Shown: positions 36,801-63,965 of the stretch, piece by piece
Layout: every line of letters begins with the position of its first letter
Position numbering within the stretch: position 1 is the stretch's first letter
Source: Chrysomallon squamiferum
Lineage: Eukaryota > Mollusca > Gastropoda > Neomphalida > Peltospiridae
Direction: 5' to 3'
Assembly (NCBI GenBank): GCA_012295275.1
Contig: CM022670.1
Location: forward strand, 26,313,244-26,377,243
Length of the DNA: 64,000 nt
Position numbers and translations under genes: made by a program
The notes under the pieces: model-generated
Told to the model about the DNA's origin: nothing
Seen by the model: the letters and a program-made list of their open reading frames with translations, nothing else
The model's database searches: none

Positions 36801-38220
36801 AATAACCAGTAATAATAATAATAGAAGAACCAGTAATAGTAGTAATAATAAAATAGAAGAACCAGTAATAGTAGTAATAATAAAGAACCAGAAGAACCAG
36901 TAGTAATAATAATAATAGAAGAAGACCAGTAATAGTAGTAATAATAGAAATAGAAGAACCAGTAATAGTAGTGTAATAATAGAAATAATAGAAGAACCAG
37001 TAATAGTAATAATAATAGAAGAACCAGTAATAGTAGTAATAATAGAAGTAGAAGAACCAGTAATAGTGGTAATAATAGAAGAACCAGTAATAGTAGTAAT
37101 AATAGAAGAACCAGTAATAGTAGTAATAATAGAAGAACCAGTAATAGAAGTAATAATAGAAGTAGAAGAACCAGTAATAGTGGTAATAATAGAAGAACCA
37201 GTAATAGTAGTAATAATAGAAATAGAAGAACCAGTAATAGTGGTAATAATAGAAGAACCAGTAATAGTAGTAATAATAGAAGAACCAGTAATAGTAGTAA
37301 TAATAGAAATAGAAGAACCAGTAATAGTAGTAATAATAGAAGAACCAGTAATAGTAGTAATAATAGAAGTAGAAGAACCAGTAATAGTGGTAATAATAGA
37401 AGAACCAGTAATAGTAGTAATAATAGAAGAACCAGTAATAGTAGTAATAATAGAAGTAGAAGAACCAGTAATAGTGGTAATAATAGAAGAACCAGTAATA
37501 GTAGTAATAATAGAAATAGAAGAACCAGTAATAGTGGTAATAATAGAAGAACCAGTAATAGTAGTAATAATAGAAGAACCAGTAATAGTAGTAATAATAG
37601 AAGAACCAGTAAGAGTAGTAATAATAGAAATAGAAGAACCAGTAATAGTAGTAATAATAGAAGAACCAGTAATAGTAGTAATAATAGAAATAGAAGAAAC
37701 AGTAGTAGTAGTAATAATAGAAGAACCAGTAATAGTAGTAATAATAGAAGAACCAGTAATAGTAGTAATAATAGAAATAGAAGTACCAGTAACAGTAGTA
37801 ATAATAGAAATAATAGAAATAGAAGTACCAGTAATAGTAGTAATAATAAAAATAGAAGAACCAGTAATAGTAGTAATAATAGAAATAGAAGAACCAGTAA
37901 CAGTAGTAATAATAGAAGAACCAGTGATAGTAGTAATAATAGAAGAACCAGTAATAGTAGTAATAATAGAAATAGAAGAACCAGTAATAGTAGTAACAAT
38001 AGAAATAGAAGAACCAGTAGTAGTCGTAGTAGCAGTGGTAGTAGTAGAATAGTAATAGTAGTAAGAAAAGAAATAGAAGTATCAGTATCAGTAGTAATAG
38101 TAGTAGCAGTAGTAGTAGTAATAGTAGAAATAGTAACAGTACTAAAAGTAGAAATAGACGTACCCGTAGCAGTAGCAGTACTAGTAGTAGTATTAGTAGT
38201 AGTTGTAGCAGTAGATCATT
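33725..38220. repeat. 4.4 kb minisatellite (27/33-bp units) in gene C intron 1
   Basis: Over a hundred units of AGAAGAACCAGTAATAGTAG plus TAATAAT (27 bases), often extended by AGAAAT (33 bases). A GTA run leads in at 33740-33810. Near 34500-34760 a composite segment (GTATCAGTATCAGTAG plus the array start) is itself repeated, and 36060-37000 is more disordered. Because unit lengths are multiples of three, very long open frames appear on both strands (up to 759 codons); they are not genes. The plus strand is almost free of the dinucleotide CT from about 34860 to 38135. Confidence 0.95.
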
Positions 38221-39182
38221 CTGTTGGGTGTATGAAGGATGTAATTGCTACAGATGTAATCTACGTTGTTTTAAACTCTGTACGTTTTTTCCTTATTACA
38301 TTCCATTCTCACACCAAACTGATTCCCTAAATCTCTTCCATCCTGACATTCACCAGCAGAGTGAACACAAATAATAATTTATCACCTCACTGGATTCTCC
38401 ATCCTTACTGGAAATACGGTGAACAAGCTTAACAGGTAAAATGGTACATTAACTCTCTCGGACATCTGGATAACATCGTTTTCATTCTTCTCTTGCAATA
38501 ACCTCAGTTGGAGATTTTATTTTGTCGGCAATGCCATTCGGCAAGATAAAAATAATATCTTATTTCTGTCGTCACGTACCAGTTTGATCATTATTAATTG
38601 TTGCATTTTTATAGTTCTTAAAACGGTTGAACTAAAATGGATCATTACTAGCCCATCTTTTGTAATACTTTATGTGAAAACCCATATAACAGTATACGTC
38701 ATTTGAGTGCGTTGTTGCAATATAATCTAGTAATTAATAATGCCGTGAACCTAAAAACGACATTATTATCTGTGATTTAGTGCACGGTTGAGATGATACA
38801 GTTTTACATTCCTGTTACTTCGGCAATAACTGATTATCATATCAGCGTTCCCCGTTTATTGTCTGGGGTATTTACGAGAATTACATTAGAAGAAATATAT
38901 TATTAACAGAAGAATTTGGTGAAAAATTAATATTTTCTTGACTTAGAAATGACAGGTATTTGCATGTTCTCGATGATATATCCCGAGACTTCGGCAATGA
39001 ACGGAGGTGTGTGATACATTTAATCTAAACAAAATGCGTGGGTAAAATGCTGTATAAATTTACAAGAATATTTTATCGGGTTTCAGCACAGTGACAGTTT
39101 AAACAAGTTAGAACAAAAAACAAACCAACGTGTTCGTTACAAACATGCAGTGAGCCAATAAAACAAATAACCATGATATTGG

Positions 39183-39241
<59 letters not shown>

Positions 39242-39584
39242 TAAAAGAGTAGCCCCATGTTTGATTGGTCATTTAATTTTTAATCTTTATATTAGTTCAT
39301 TCTGTACTGAATACAATATTCGCTATATTGAGTTATAATATTTTATAAATTCAATATCAATAACAGCATTCCTTTCATTCTGTTTGTCGTATTTGAGTAA
39401 AAGTATAATTGCGTATTAATCAGTTAATATAAAAGGTTTTTCATTTAATATATATAGATATAAATATGGATACATACGATTTCTTTTCAGATTTGTCTAC
39501 GGATCTTAGAATGTTGTTTAACTCATCTGGTTGTCAAGTAATAACAAGATTATAGGAAAATAAAGTAATTATCAACATTCTTAC

Positions 39585-39782
39585 CTCAAACCTAAGATTT
39601 CCGACTGGTGCAGCAGCATACGGTATTCCAAAATATCGTTCAACTTTTTCATTTTGCAGTACGGTGTGGACGTAACCCCGAATTTTTCCATAAACTGTTT
39701 GACGAACAACGAGCTCAGAGTATACATGAGTTTTAATTATGAACACGCACACCGTCAAAATGGCACATGGATACTTAGCCAT
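39585..39782 (-). CDS. Gene C exon 1
   Basis: 66 codons, [20 protein letters not shown] to [15 protein letters not shown]. Nearly identical to gene B exon 1, with GIPYAAAP for GIPFAAPP. The frame stays open upstream of this Met for about 45 codons, but the signal peptide supports this start. Confidence 0.87.
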
Positions 39783-42700
39783 TCTGCAGCAAATTCTGAG
39801 ATTCTTCAGCAATAAACGTCTTATCTCACAAAATGGTAGCCAATTGAGATGGAGAAAATAAAATAAGTCTGTACCTTGTTTTCTTCTAGCCAGACCTAGT
39901 TTAAGATTGAAAATAGCCAAACAATCTTTCTACAGAGTGTATGACGTTATCGTCATCATGTGTCTAGTTTGAATTTTGAAATAAAATGCTGTGTTTTGTG
40001 TGTTTACTTGCAGTCCGCCCCCCCCCCCGCACCCTTACACGACTGTTTGTACGTGAGGTTTGGATATAAGCCAGAACAGTTGCATAAGGTTCGTATCTAG
40101 CGTCTGTTGAACACATATTTAATTATTAACATTTGAGTAAACAAAACATTATCAACAACAACAACAATAATAATAATTCCAGCAGCAACAACAATAAACG
40201 TAACTTTAAAATGTACGCATATGTACGTGCTTATTTCTGAGTGTGCGTGTATGAGTGTGTGTGTGTGTTGTTTAGGCCTGCATTGACAGACATAGGCATT
40301 CACAAGTATGTGTAAAATAAAACTGCAAAATGCTTCTGTAAATGGAAATGTTTTTGAACTGAAACAAATTTTAATTTAAATAAAGTGACGGCGTCAGATG
40401 CCGCTGACGGGACAATGTCGTCGGGATTCGGTGGTTTACACCCATTCGCGCGAACTCCGAAGGCGAACGATGAAATGAATACTTAGAACAGAAATTTGTT
40501 CAGTAATCGAGGGTTACGATGCTATGTACGAAGGATGCAGTTTTTTTTTTTTCTTTCGATATCTTACCATGCATTAATTTTGTGGAAAACTTGGCTCTGG
40601 CAGGATCTGTTTACGATCGAATATTCTCTGTCCTATGTCCGTCTGATTAGACTCTGAATATACACATTATGTAGGATCGCACTGGCACAGGAGGACAACG
40701 TCCAATCACGACCTCACCAACCCTGTCAGATGTCAGTGACGAGCCTCGAACATATAGCACCCGATCACTCGCACTGATTGTGTGTGTGTATGTATGTATG
40801 TATGTATGTATGTATGTATGTATGTATGTATGTATGTATGTATGTATGTATGTATGTATGTATGTATGTATGTATGTATGTATGTATGTATGTATGTATG
40901 TATGTATGTATGTATGTATGTATGTATGTATGTATGTATGTATGTATGTATGTATGCATGCATGAATGTATGTATGCATGTATGTATGTATGTATGTATG
41001 TATGTATGTATGTATGTATGTATTATCAATGTTTGTGAGTATTATGTATGCATGTATGCATGTTTGTAGGTATCCAAATGAATTTATACGTATACTGTTT
41101 GTTTGTGCATGCATATTGATTATACATATTATTAAATTTTACATTATTTTACAGTGTCATGTATGTATATATGGATGTATGTATGTATATATGAATGTAT
41201 TATCAATGTATGTATGTATGTATGTATGCATGTATGCATGTTTGTATATATCCAAGTGTATTTATACATATATTATTTGTTTGTGCATGCATATGATGAT
41301 TATACATATTATTAAATTTTACATTATTTTACAGTGTCATACCTAAGTAATCCCATGCTATCTCTCTTCCAAGTGATCTAAATAATATTTTGAATACAAT
41401 TAATTAATTAATAATGAGGATGAGATTAATCAATTAATAAGAATGATAATATTTTTAGTAGCAGCAGTAGCAATGATATTTGTATTAACTTTGTCATCTT
41501 AGAATCTGGTAAAGGGAGACGACTCGTGTAAGCTCTGCTAATAACACATAGCCATTTAATGAAACAATATTGTAATTAATAAATAAATAAATAAATTTTA
41601 AAAATATATATAATAAATAAATAAATAATGATAATGATGATCATAATGTGAAACATTCAGCAATAAAAGGAATTTATTTCTATCACTGTTTACAAGATCT
41701 AATTTATGAGATTTTTAATCTCGACGTGGTGTCAGGCTAGAAGAAAACAAGATACGTAAACGATTTATAGAAAACTTCTGCTAAAGTTGAACGCTTCTAG
41801 GTAGCACGTACGGAAGAGCCAGAAATCTTAGGTTTTGAAATAAAAAATATTTGAATTTTATTTAATAAGTTTGTCGTAAATGTAGGATACTTTGAAATCG
41901 TTTCGGTCTACAAAGCTGAGTTTCAACACATTTCATAATAATCTCAGTTACCAAAATATGACTTTCAAACCATTCTATTTATTTATTATTAATCGAGAAA
42001 CACTGAACTTTGTGTTTTTTAAAATTATATAAACACACAATAGCTACAACTGACCTCTGTTCTGAAACAGATATAATTCTCGAAAAATTACTGACAACAA
42101 TTATAACAATTTTCTGACTACATCATCATTCCGGGGGCGATGTACAGTTAGCTAACCTTTGAAATAAAAACAACGAGGCCAAAATAGGAAGAGAAGTTTT
42201 TAATTTCATACTTTTCACGTCCATTTGATATATTTTTATGTAAATATAAATATAATTGGTTTAAATAGATCACGAACCAAATTTCTTCTGCTCCACAGCG
42301 TCTGACATTGTTCACAGTTCTCTGGTCCGTGTAACACGTTTTCAATTAAATATAACTGGAATAATTGGAAATTATACATGCACATAATTAAAGTTTTATA
42401 TATTATATAACCTTCACTGCTTTTAGATTAATTGCTCTCACGATTTTATTTTGCTTAATTAGGTGAAATAAAACAACAATATAATACTATATTTAAAAGG
42501 TTTTGTGATTCTTCTGTTTTTATTTTAAATATATTTTTCTGTGTATATATCTATGTATGTATGTGTATATGTATGTATGTATGGATGTATGTATGTATGT
42601 ATGTATGTATGTATGTATGTATGTATGTATGTATGTATGTATGTATGTATTATGTATATGTGAAAGTATGTGTGTATGTATGTATGTATGTATGTATGTA

Positions 42701-44000
42701 GATGAACGCATTCCGGATATATTGTTATTATGCTAAAGAATTTTATTTAAATAACAGATCTAGAACTAGTTACACAGACACTTTACGATATACGCAGATC
42801 ATATATACACACTGTTTAATATCCGGGTGTTTATGAAAAATTTGCTAATCGACACAGAAAGAGCCTAGAATGCAGAGACCGAGTATAAAGTGTGCGAAAA
42901 GCCTTTGTCTCAGCTGAAACAGCCAATTACTGGCAATGTTCAGCCAATACCACATCAGCTTATTGCGTGCGAGTAACTATGAAGTAACTATGAAGTAACT
43001 ATGAAGTCAAGTTAAAATCCAGTGTGACTATTATTCTTGTACTGGGGCTTAATAGCTTAAAATATTTTTTTTTTTTTTTTTTTTTTTGCACTATTGATAA
43101 TATGTTCAATTATGTTTTGCTTAATTTTCAAATTAAGCAATTAATACTGTTATTGGCATTCTCATATGTTAATACTGCATACAGCGTGCTCTAATCTCTT
43201 TTGAGTTACTAAAGATTTCGGAGAATAATTGACCTATCTAAGACGGATTATACGACTGACGTGTCAAAATAAAATAAGTCATATTGTTAAATTTACTTAT
43301 ACACGTAAAACTCTTCGTTTGATTTAGTACAACAACTGGGTAATCTAGAGGTTTATATTGGATTGACCGTCAACACTAATAAAATGTAGCCAAGCTAAAG
43401 AATTAGATTTTAGATGTACTTATCTAACATATTTCATGAGAAAGATACTCAACGTTAAACATTTCTTTATCGTAATTTCAGATAAGTTTCTTCAAGAATA
43501 CTCTCCATTGTCAGATCATAAAATGTAACAGCCAGTATCATTGGTTTGTACAATGTAAGTGTTTTATTTAACATACTGGGCATATGTTACAGGGCAAAGT
43601 GAATGTTGAAACAAAACTGGGGTATAACCTATAAATACAGTTTGTTTTATATCTGAAATATGTGACAGTTTGCAGAATGATATTCTTACCTTAAGAACGA
43701 TATCTTAGGTTTTAACTTCGACTACAAAATCAACTTCGTCTTTCATTAAGTACTAATTAGGATCAATATTTAACATGTGTTACCACATGAAAGTTACAAT
43801 GCAACACACTTTCTTTTTTAATCGACCTAGATAAAAAGACAAGTATAAAGAAAATAACCCTGAAGGTAAAGACTACTAAACAAGTGCTGGTGATAAATAA
43901 CGTACATATTTTATTGCTGTATTAAAAAAAAAAAAAAAAAACACCAACCAATTATTAATGAATATATTTGATTATTTTATTTATTATACATTCTGTCACA
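39783..44000. other. 5' flank of gene C and end of the duplicated unit
   Basis: Matches 23350-26010 upstream of gene B up to about 43020. It contains a 250-base GTAT microsatellite (40778-41023), an additional partial duplication (about 41030-41160 against 41230-41340, ending TTTTACAGTGTCAT) and another GTAT run (42545-42700). At the right end GAAGTAACTAT is tripled. 43021-44000 shows no exon. Confidence 0.55.
40778..41023. repeat. GTAT microsatellite, about 60 copies
   Basis: Nearly pure (GTAT)n with a few GCAT variants, far longer than the homologous run at 24386-24460 upstream of gene B. All open frames here (poly MYVC and HTYI) are repeat artefacts. Confidence 0.95.
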
Positions 44001-44907
44001 TTCAGTAATCATTGAACCGGCTGTAGACTTTGCTACTTGGAAGACAGCACGAAACAAAGAACTTTATTTCTACAGTTTTGAATATCATTCAAATTTGTCC
44101 CGCGGCCATTTTCGTTAGGTGAAAAATAAAATTAACTTTACATCATAAATCAGATTCATGTACAAAAATATATCTTAAAAACTCTCGTTTCTTCAGCTAG
44201 CTTAGATTTTCAGATATTTATTACTGAGATAAAAGAAATGAAAGATTAAATATGAAAACTGAAATCTGAAATTATTTGCAGACAGAAAGTTTTGTTCTAC
44301 TTTAAAGAGATACAAGAGAAGAGATTTAATTTATAATAAACGAACAACTAAATGTTTTTAAACATTAATTAAAAGATTGGTAATCTATCATCACTTTAAA
44401 ATATTTCCTTCGGAGTATTTATGAATAAAGCATATATACACTTACTTGTTGAAAAACTCAGAATGTTTTGTTTTTGTATATTAGATTTCTGTTTGATAGT
44501 TAAAATTGTTAACAATCTAATTTAACTGAGGTACTTGCTAATAAAAACCGTGTAAAGAAAATTTTAAAAAATGTTTTATTTAACGATGCATTCAGTGAGT
44601 TTTATTTAAATCTACGGAAATCAAATATCAAATCATTGCTAATCATTCCCAATACGAACTGACTACGTGAAATTATCTGGGTACAAAGGAACCGTTGTTG
44701 TAGGTTCCAGACTAAAAGACAAACAGTACATTTTTGGAACGACTTGATACCTAGTAACAATTCGACTTGTTAATTCAACAGAGGCTGCTATATCCAGCAC
44801 TGCAGACAGTATTCAAATATGTAGAATTATTATCTTTACAGCTGATGATTTTTAATATTATTAATAACAGAGTGCTCGGTTGTCATTTGTAACATTTAGA
44901 GGGGATA
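44001..44907 (+). pseudogene. Inverted fragment of pseudogene P (exons 9 and 11, exon 10 deleted)
   Basis: The plus strand matches the reverse complement of about 8920-10294. An exon 9 remnant at 44001-44118 is open (VIIEPAVDFATWKTARNKEL to SFEYHSNLSRGHFR, then a stop at the donor). Intron 9 follows, with a small extra segment at about 44285-44450. At 44662-44665 it jumps directly into exon 11 (YVKLSGYKGTVVVGSRLKDK, ending FGTT-stop at 44747). Exon 10 and intron 10 are missing; the join falls on the shared bases ACTA. It cannot encode an enzyme. Confidence 0.88.
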
Positions 44908-47900
44908 GCGGAGTGTTTTAGTTATATACAGTATTTTGATATGTGGAAATATTTTCTTAATGTTTTAAAATACAGTGGATGATAATAAGCTGTTCTGAGC
45001 GGTGTCTCTTAAGAAAATCATCCAGATACTGAATGCTGATTTCAGTTTGTGAATTAAGAATTCTGGACTTGTTTATTTCAAGTGCTGTGTTTTAGCTCAG
45101 TTGATAGAGACGATCAAGTCAATGGCATAAATAATTTAGTCCGGCCAATCCTCCTCAGTGAACTATTGAAAGAATTATCTGTATAGCTTGTGTTGATAAG
45201 CAAAAGAAAAAAAAGCAGCTTTTTTCTGGGGAGATGTCAATATTATTTATCACTGACCACGACCTCATAAAAGAGAAAGAGCATGTTGTTATCAGAATTA
45301 AGAAATATACTGAATTGTCATTAAACAAATATTTATTCATAACTTATTCATAATATTACTGGTTGATCTGGTTCTCATATTTCTAATTATTTTTATACTT
45401 TAATGAGTATCACAGGATATTCAGCATTTCTTTCCCAAATACGTGTTTCTACATACGTCATAAACATGGTGAACTAAAAGTCCGTGCTGCACTGATCTAA
45501 CCTACTTTTTATTCTTTAATGAAAATACCTTAATAATCTTTCAGGTGTATTCCTAAGTCATACATATAATTATGAGGTTTCTTGATCGACAATTTGCTCC
45601 GGAATCAGAAGATCAGCTTTATATTAACTGCTACCCCTAACACAAGACACAAAAACGAAATTTTCTTCGTAGTAAAATATACAGTGAAGCTGATATAATT
45701 ATGTGTACGGACTGTTCACAAATGACCGAGAAAAGGCAATAAAATTAAATAATTTAATTTAAAATAGTAGAAAATCTTTGGACATATTTCAAGAAGAATG
45801 GATAAAAACAATACCTGTCTTCGTTCAATATTTATTTATTTATATGAATTAGTGAATACATTACATTTTATTATAAGGAACTAAATATTATTCGTATTAT
45901 GTCATTTACATAACAGAGTATGTGCCTGTATGTTGTGCCAGAATATTACCAACCCATATTCTGCATGTTAATATTACAATATCAATCCCATTATGAATAC
46001 ATAAAACAAAATTATTTTCAGACAAAGGTAAATATTCATGATACTTTCATGTATGCAGTACTCAAATGAACGTTAAAATATATTACAGTCATCATAATAA
46101 AAAGGTTATGAGTTTTATTTATGTTACACATCTGTCTCATTAATTTCAATTTTATTTTATCTGAAATTGTTGCTATATGCTGTAGTTAGTGAAACGTTGT
46201 GCGTTTACGTAAAATTACCACGAATCTACTTACTTTTACACTGGATGTAGTTTTATTTTATCGTGTGTCAGTTTTATTCTAACATAAGTTAATAATTTTG
46301 TTTCATGTCATAGTGTTCAGGGTTACAGGGATAGCGGCCCTGTGTTTGTACCACCGATTTTTCTTTTTCATCGAATTGTCCGTGCAGCGGTTTCTACCAA
46401 TCGCTAACATTTAAGCGAGTGGTGACAAGTAATATAAATTAAAAAAAAACCTATTTTTCTCCAACTATTTGCATCCGCACATAAAGGTATGATTAATATT
46501 TATATACAACTAATAATATAAGGCAGAATTTTTCTTACAGAAAAAAAAAAAAATAATAATAAAAAGGATTAAAATTCAGAAAATATACTTTATAAAATAA
46601 AGATATGTTTAATATAGACTTAATATCAAATTCATATTTTTTTATTTCTAAAAGCAGGCAATTGTTTATTTTATTAAAGAACGCTATCATGTCAGTCGCA
46701 TAGTTAACCTAAATACTTTATTTGTTGTAGGAAGTGAATAGATTACAGATGTGAATAGGTGACGACCATTGGCCATTTTACCCACAGCAATAATGTGTAA
46801 CGTAGTTGTTGTATCTGTAATTACTTCAGGGTCTCAAGTACTTCACCCACGTGCTTTGCGTGCTGCTGTTATCTTTCGGGAAGACCTGGCCAGCGCTTTT
46901 AAATATTTATGTACGTCATATCATATTTGTTTACTTATTTATTTTTAATTTTATTTTCAATTTTTTTAATTAAATTTTATTTTATTTCATTCTCTTGTTG
47001 TTGTTTTTTTCTGCCTAACCATAACTATAAATTAATTATTTTATATTTTAAATGGTCTTATTTGTTTTATCTTTAGAGTCAGATTTATTTTTGGTGTGGT
47101 TAGTATTCTTCAGTGTGATCAGTCTTGGTGTTCTCGTTCCTCGGTTAAATGGTTACGCGGTTATGTGAACAGCTTTAGAGAGAATTCGGAATATTTAGAA
47201 CACACTTTTAAAATGACAGACTGTTTATATTGTCAAATAGTAGTTTTTATCATATTGCTTGTTGTCGCATCATTAAACAAATTGTGTACTTGTATAAAAT
47301 CTTGCAGATTCAGGAATGAAACTCGCCTAAAGATGATTTAATTTAAAATGAGAGAAAACTTCATGCATTTAAAAAAAAAAAAAAAAAAAAAACGCTTTAG
47401 ATTTTTACTAAATCCGTACATTATAAAATAATGTATCATCATCATTCTCATCATTATCATTACTGTTATTATAGTTATTAACACCGTCACCATTATTACT
47501 AAGCATTATCTAGCAGGTTTCAGGAAGCAAAGGTACTATACGTGATTTATAATACTTCAGTTTTAAAACCCAGAAATATTTATAAATTATTTTATTGGGA
47601 CTTAGGGGTCATAAACATCATTTTTATGTGCTGTTAAACTTTCTTTCTCTGGCCCATTTCATGAAAGATAACAGCTCAGTGGTAGATAACTCGCCTGGGA
47701 CTGGATGGCTGCGGAAACATTGTTTAATTTGGGCAGTTTCGTATTAATGGTTCATTGAAGGGTGTGATGAGTATTAGTTACTCATGGATAGCTGAATATA
47801 CATTTTTAATTATTATATTAAATTGCTCTTGATGTTTATTATTTTTATATTTATGATCTTTTTTTTTTTAAAATTACTTTTTTTTTGATTCTGATAAAAA

Positions 47901-48788
47901 TAGCTTTTTAATCTGTTCTCTTAACTATCTTTATATAGAAAACTGTAGCACCAATAACGTTTATATTAATATTAAAATCGAGCGTTCATTGAAAATGTTT
48001 AAAGGCATCTGAATGTGTATGTTGAATATGTGTAAGCATTTTTATATTAATGGTAATTATGTTAAAAATGGCAGCGAGCCACTTTTTTTTTTTTTTTATT
48101 AATCATTACTGTGAAAATAAGAACAACAAAATCCAAACGTAATAACAACAAAAACCAAACGTAATAACAAAACCAAAACAGGTGTGTCATGGTCTGGTTA
48201 TTTGTTCATTCTGTTATGAAAACAAAAACCATCTGTTGCTGAATTTGATCATTTTAATCTCTTCTGTTTTTAATTAATGTAATTGTATCACTTGGCTGCT
48301 TAAATTATTCGATATATGTTCTCGATATATCAGGGTACGTATCTTTTGTGAAATAAGTGACTAAACTTTTTACTCCTGTGACATCTGCGAATGTTGTCAA
48401 ATATACAAAGTGTAACAAACGAAGCATATAGGAATGAATATATATGCAGATACAGAGAAGAATACAAAATTAGATTTGTGAAATTTAACTCCTGTACAAA
48501 CGACACAATGTAGCAGTAAAACCATTATTCAGAACTTGACCTGTTTTGTTTTTTCTGACAAACCGGTTCGGTATCAGGTTGAGCACTACAAAGGAAGTCG
48601 GTGAAAGTAAACTGACAGGTAACTTCGACAGCCTAGAAGGGAAGGTCATGTGACCAGACAGGTAAAGGTAATGTTAGCAGACGTTTCGCACTATACGCAG
48701 AGCACAGATGTCATTCGCTTATGGTGTTTTCATTTGAAACGGTTTACACAAGGGACAGACGGTGACGTCGTTGCTGTGCTGGACGGCA
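44908..48788. other. Intergenic region between the esterase cluster and gene D
   Basis: AT-rich, no supported exon. An 81-codon open frame at 47096-47341 has a hydrophobic stretch (CQIVVFIILLVVASL) but no recognisable family or splice context. tRNA-like A-box segments occur at 45088-45116 and 47672-47715. Base composition becomes less AT-rich from about 48540, probably the promoter and 5' UTR of gene D. Confidence 0.5.
47672..47715 (+). mobile_element. tRNA-like SINE head fragment
   Basis: AGCTCAGTGGTAGATAACTC followed by GCCTGGGACTGGATGG resembles the 5' half (A box) of a tRNA or tRNA-derived SINE. No clear B box follows. Confidence 0.4.
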
Positions 48789-62687
<13,899 letters not shown>

Positions 62688-63429
62688 GTAATTATTATTA
62701 TTCTGTAATTCAGTGTAAGCAACAATGATTTCACAAAACATTAAGCAACCTTTATAACAATTGCAATGCCTGATAAATTTTGCTATTTGTGTGGATTAAT
62801 AGTAATTCATTTTTTATTTTTTATTCTGGAAAAACACAACAATGGTTAGAAATACACAATGAAAAATATCAGTTATTGTGTAATGTTCCATATTCATCTG
62901 CTAGGTGCCGGCATGTGTACTTACTTGTTATCTGAACCAGTTATCATTTATATTTCCAGCTATTAAAATGCCATTACTGGATTTCGTTTAGCCAGTTTTT
63001 TGTTCATTTTAACTGTTATTGATTATTTTGTGCAATACAAGAAAAAAATTATAGTTAAATACTGAAATTGATTCATTATCTGTCAACAGCTGAAAAATAT
63101 AAAACTGCAGATAAACATACGTACATATGTATAATACAGACACACACACAAATATGCTGTAGTAGAATTATGTACTATACAATGACATTATGTAATTTAT
63201 AGATTTGAATGGTATACTGTGGAATTATCTCATATAATACTGACAAAAAATCTTTAACTTTTCAACTCTTTTGGAATCAAGGTTGTTTGAAAGCTTGTAA
63301 TACATGCGTCGTGAAATATTTTAGCGATGTTATGTAATTAACTGGAGGAATCTTGCTCTCTCACAGCAAGATATGTTTTCATTTTTATAAATGACTTGGA
63401 AAAAGTAAATGTCTTTGAAAACGTGGTGC

Positions 63430-63495
63430 ATGGCGTTAATCGATCGTGTAACCTCTCACCCGTGGGCGCTACACACTGAGCTAAAGCCAGACCCC
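63430..63495 (-). mobile_element. tRNA-derived SINE head fragment
   Basis: The minus strand reads GGCTTTAGCTCAGTGTGTAG then GCGCCCACGGGTGAGAGG and an ACGATCGATTA B-box-like end, a recognisable tRNA-like layout with decay. Confidence 0.45.
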
Positions 63496-63839
63496 CTCCC
63501 CTCTAATAATAATTAAATAGTAGTAATAGTAGTTGCTGTAGTAGTAATAGTAGTAGTAATGGAAGTGGTGGTAATGGTAGGCGTCGTGATAATAATGGTG
63601 ATGATGCTGGTGGCTATGATTGAAGTAGTAGTAGCAGTAGTAGTAGTTGTAGTAGTAATAGCAGTAACAGCAGCAGTGTGGTGATATTGGTAGTGGTAGT
63701 GGTAATGCTACTATAGTAATAGTAGTTGTGAAGGTGGCTGTGATGGTTTTGGTAGTTCTAGTAATAGTGATATTGGTGATGATGGTGGTAGTAGTTGTAA
63801 TAATAACAGTAGTAGTAGAAGTAGCGGTTGTAGCAGCTT

Positions 63840-63877
<38 letters not shown>

Positions 63878-63879
63878 TA

Positions 63880-63880
63880 G

Positions 63881-63963
<83 letters not shown>
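63880..63963. repeat. GTT trinucleotide run
   Basis: About 28 uninterrupted GTT units directly following a GTA run (63838-63877). Confidence 0.95.

Positions 63964-63965
<2 letters not shown>

Noticed and set aside
35720-37999. 759-codon open frame on the minus strand (and 328- and 275-codon frames on the plus strand)
   Set aside because: Entirely within the 27/33-bp minisatellite; composition is set by the repeat unit and no start context, domain or splice evidence supports a gene.
40647-41114. 155-codon frame rich in HTYI on the minus strand and MYVC frames on the plus strand
   Set aside because: Translations of the GTAT microsatellite only.
47096-47341. 81-codon plus-strand frame with a hydrophobic segment
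   Set aside because: No recognisable domain, no splice partners in phase with gene D, and composition like the AT-rich surroundings.
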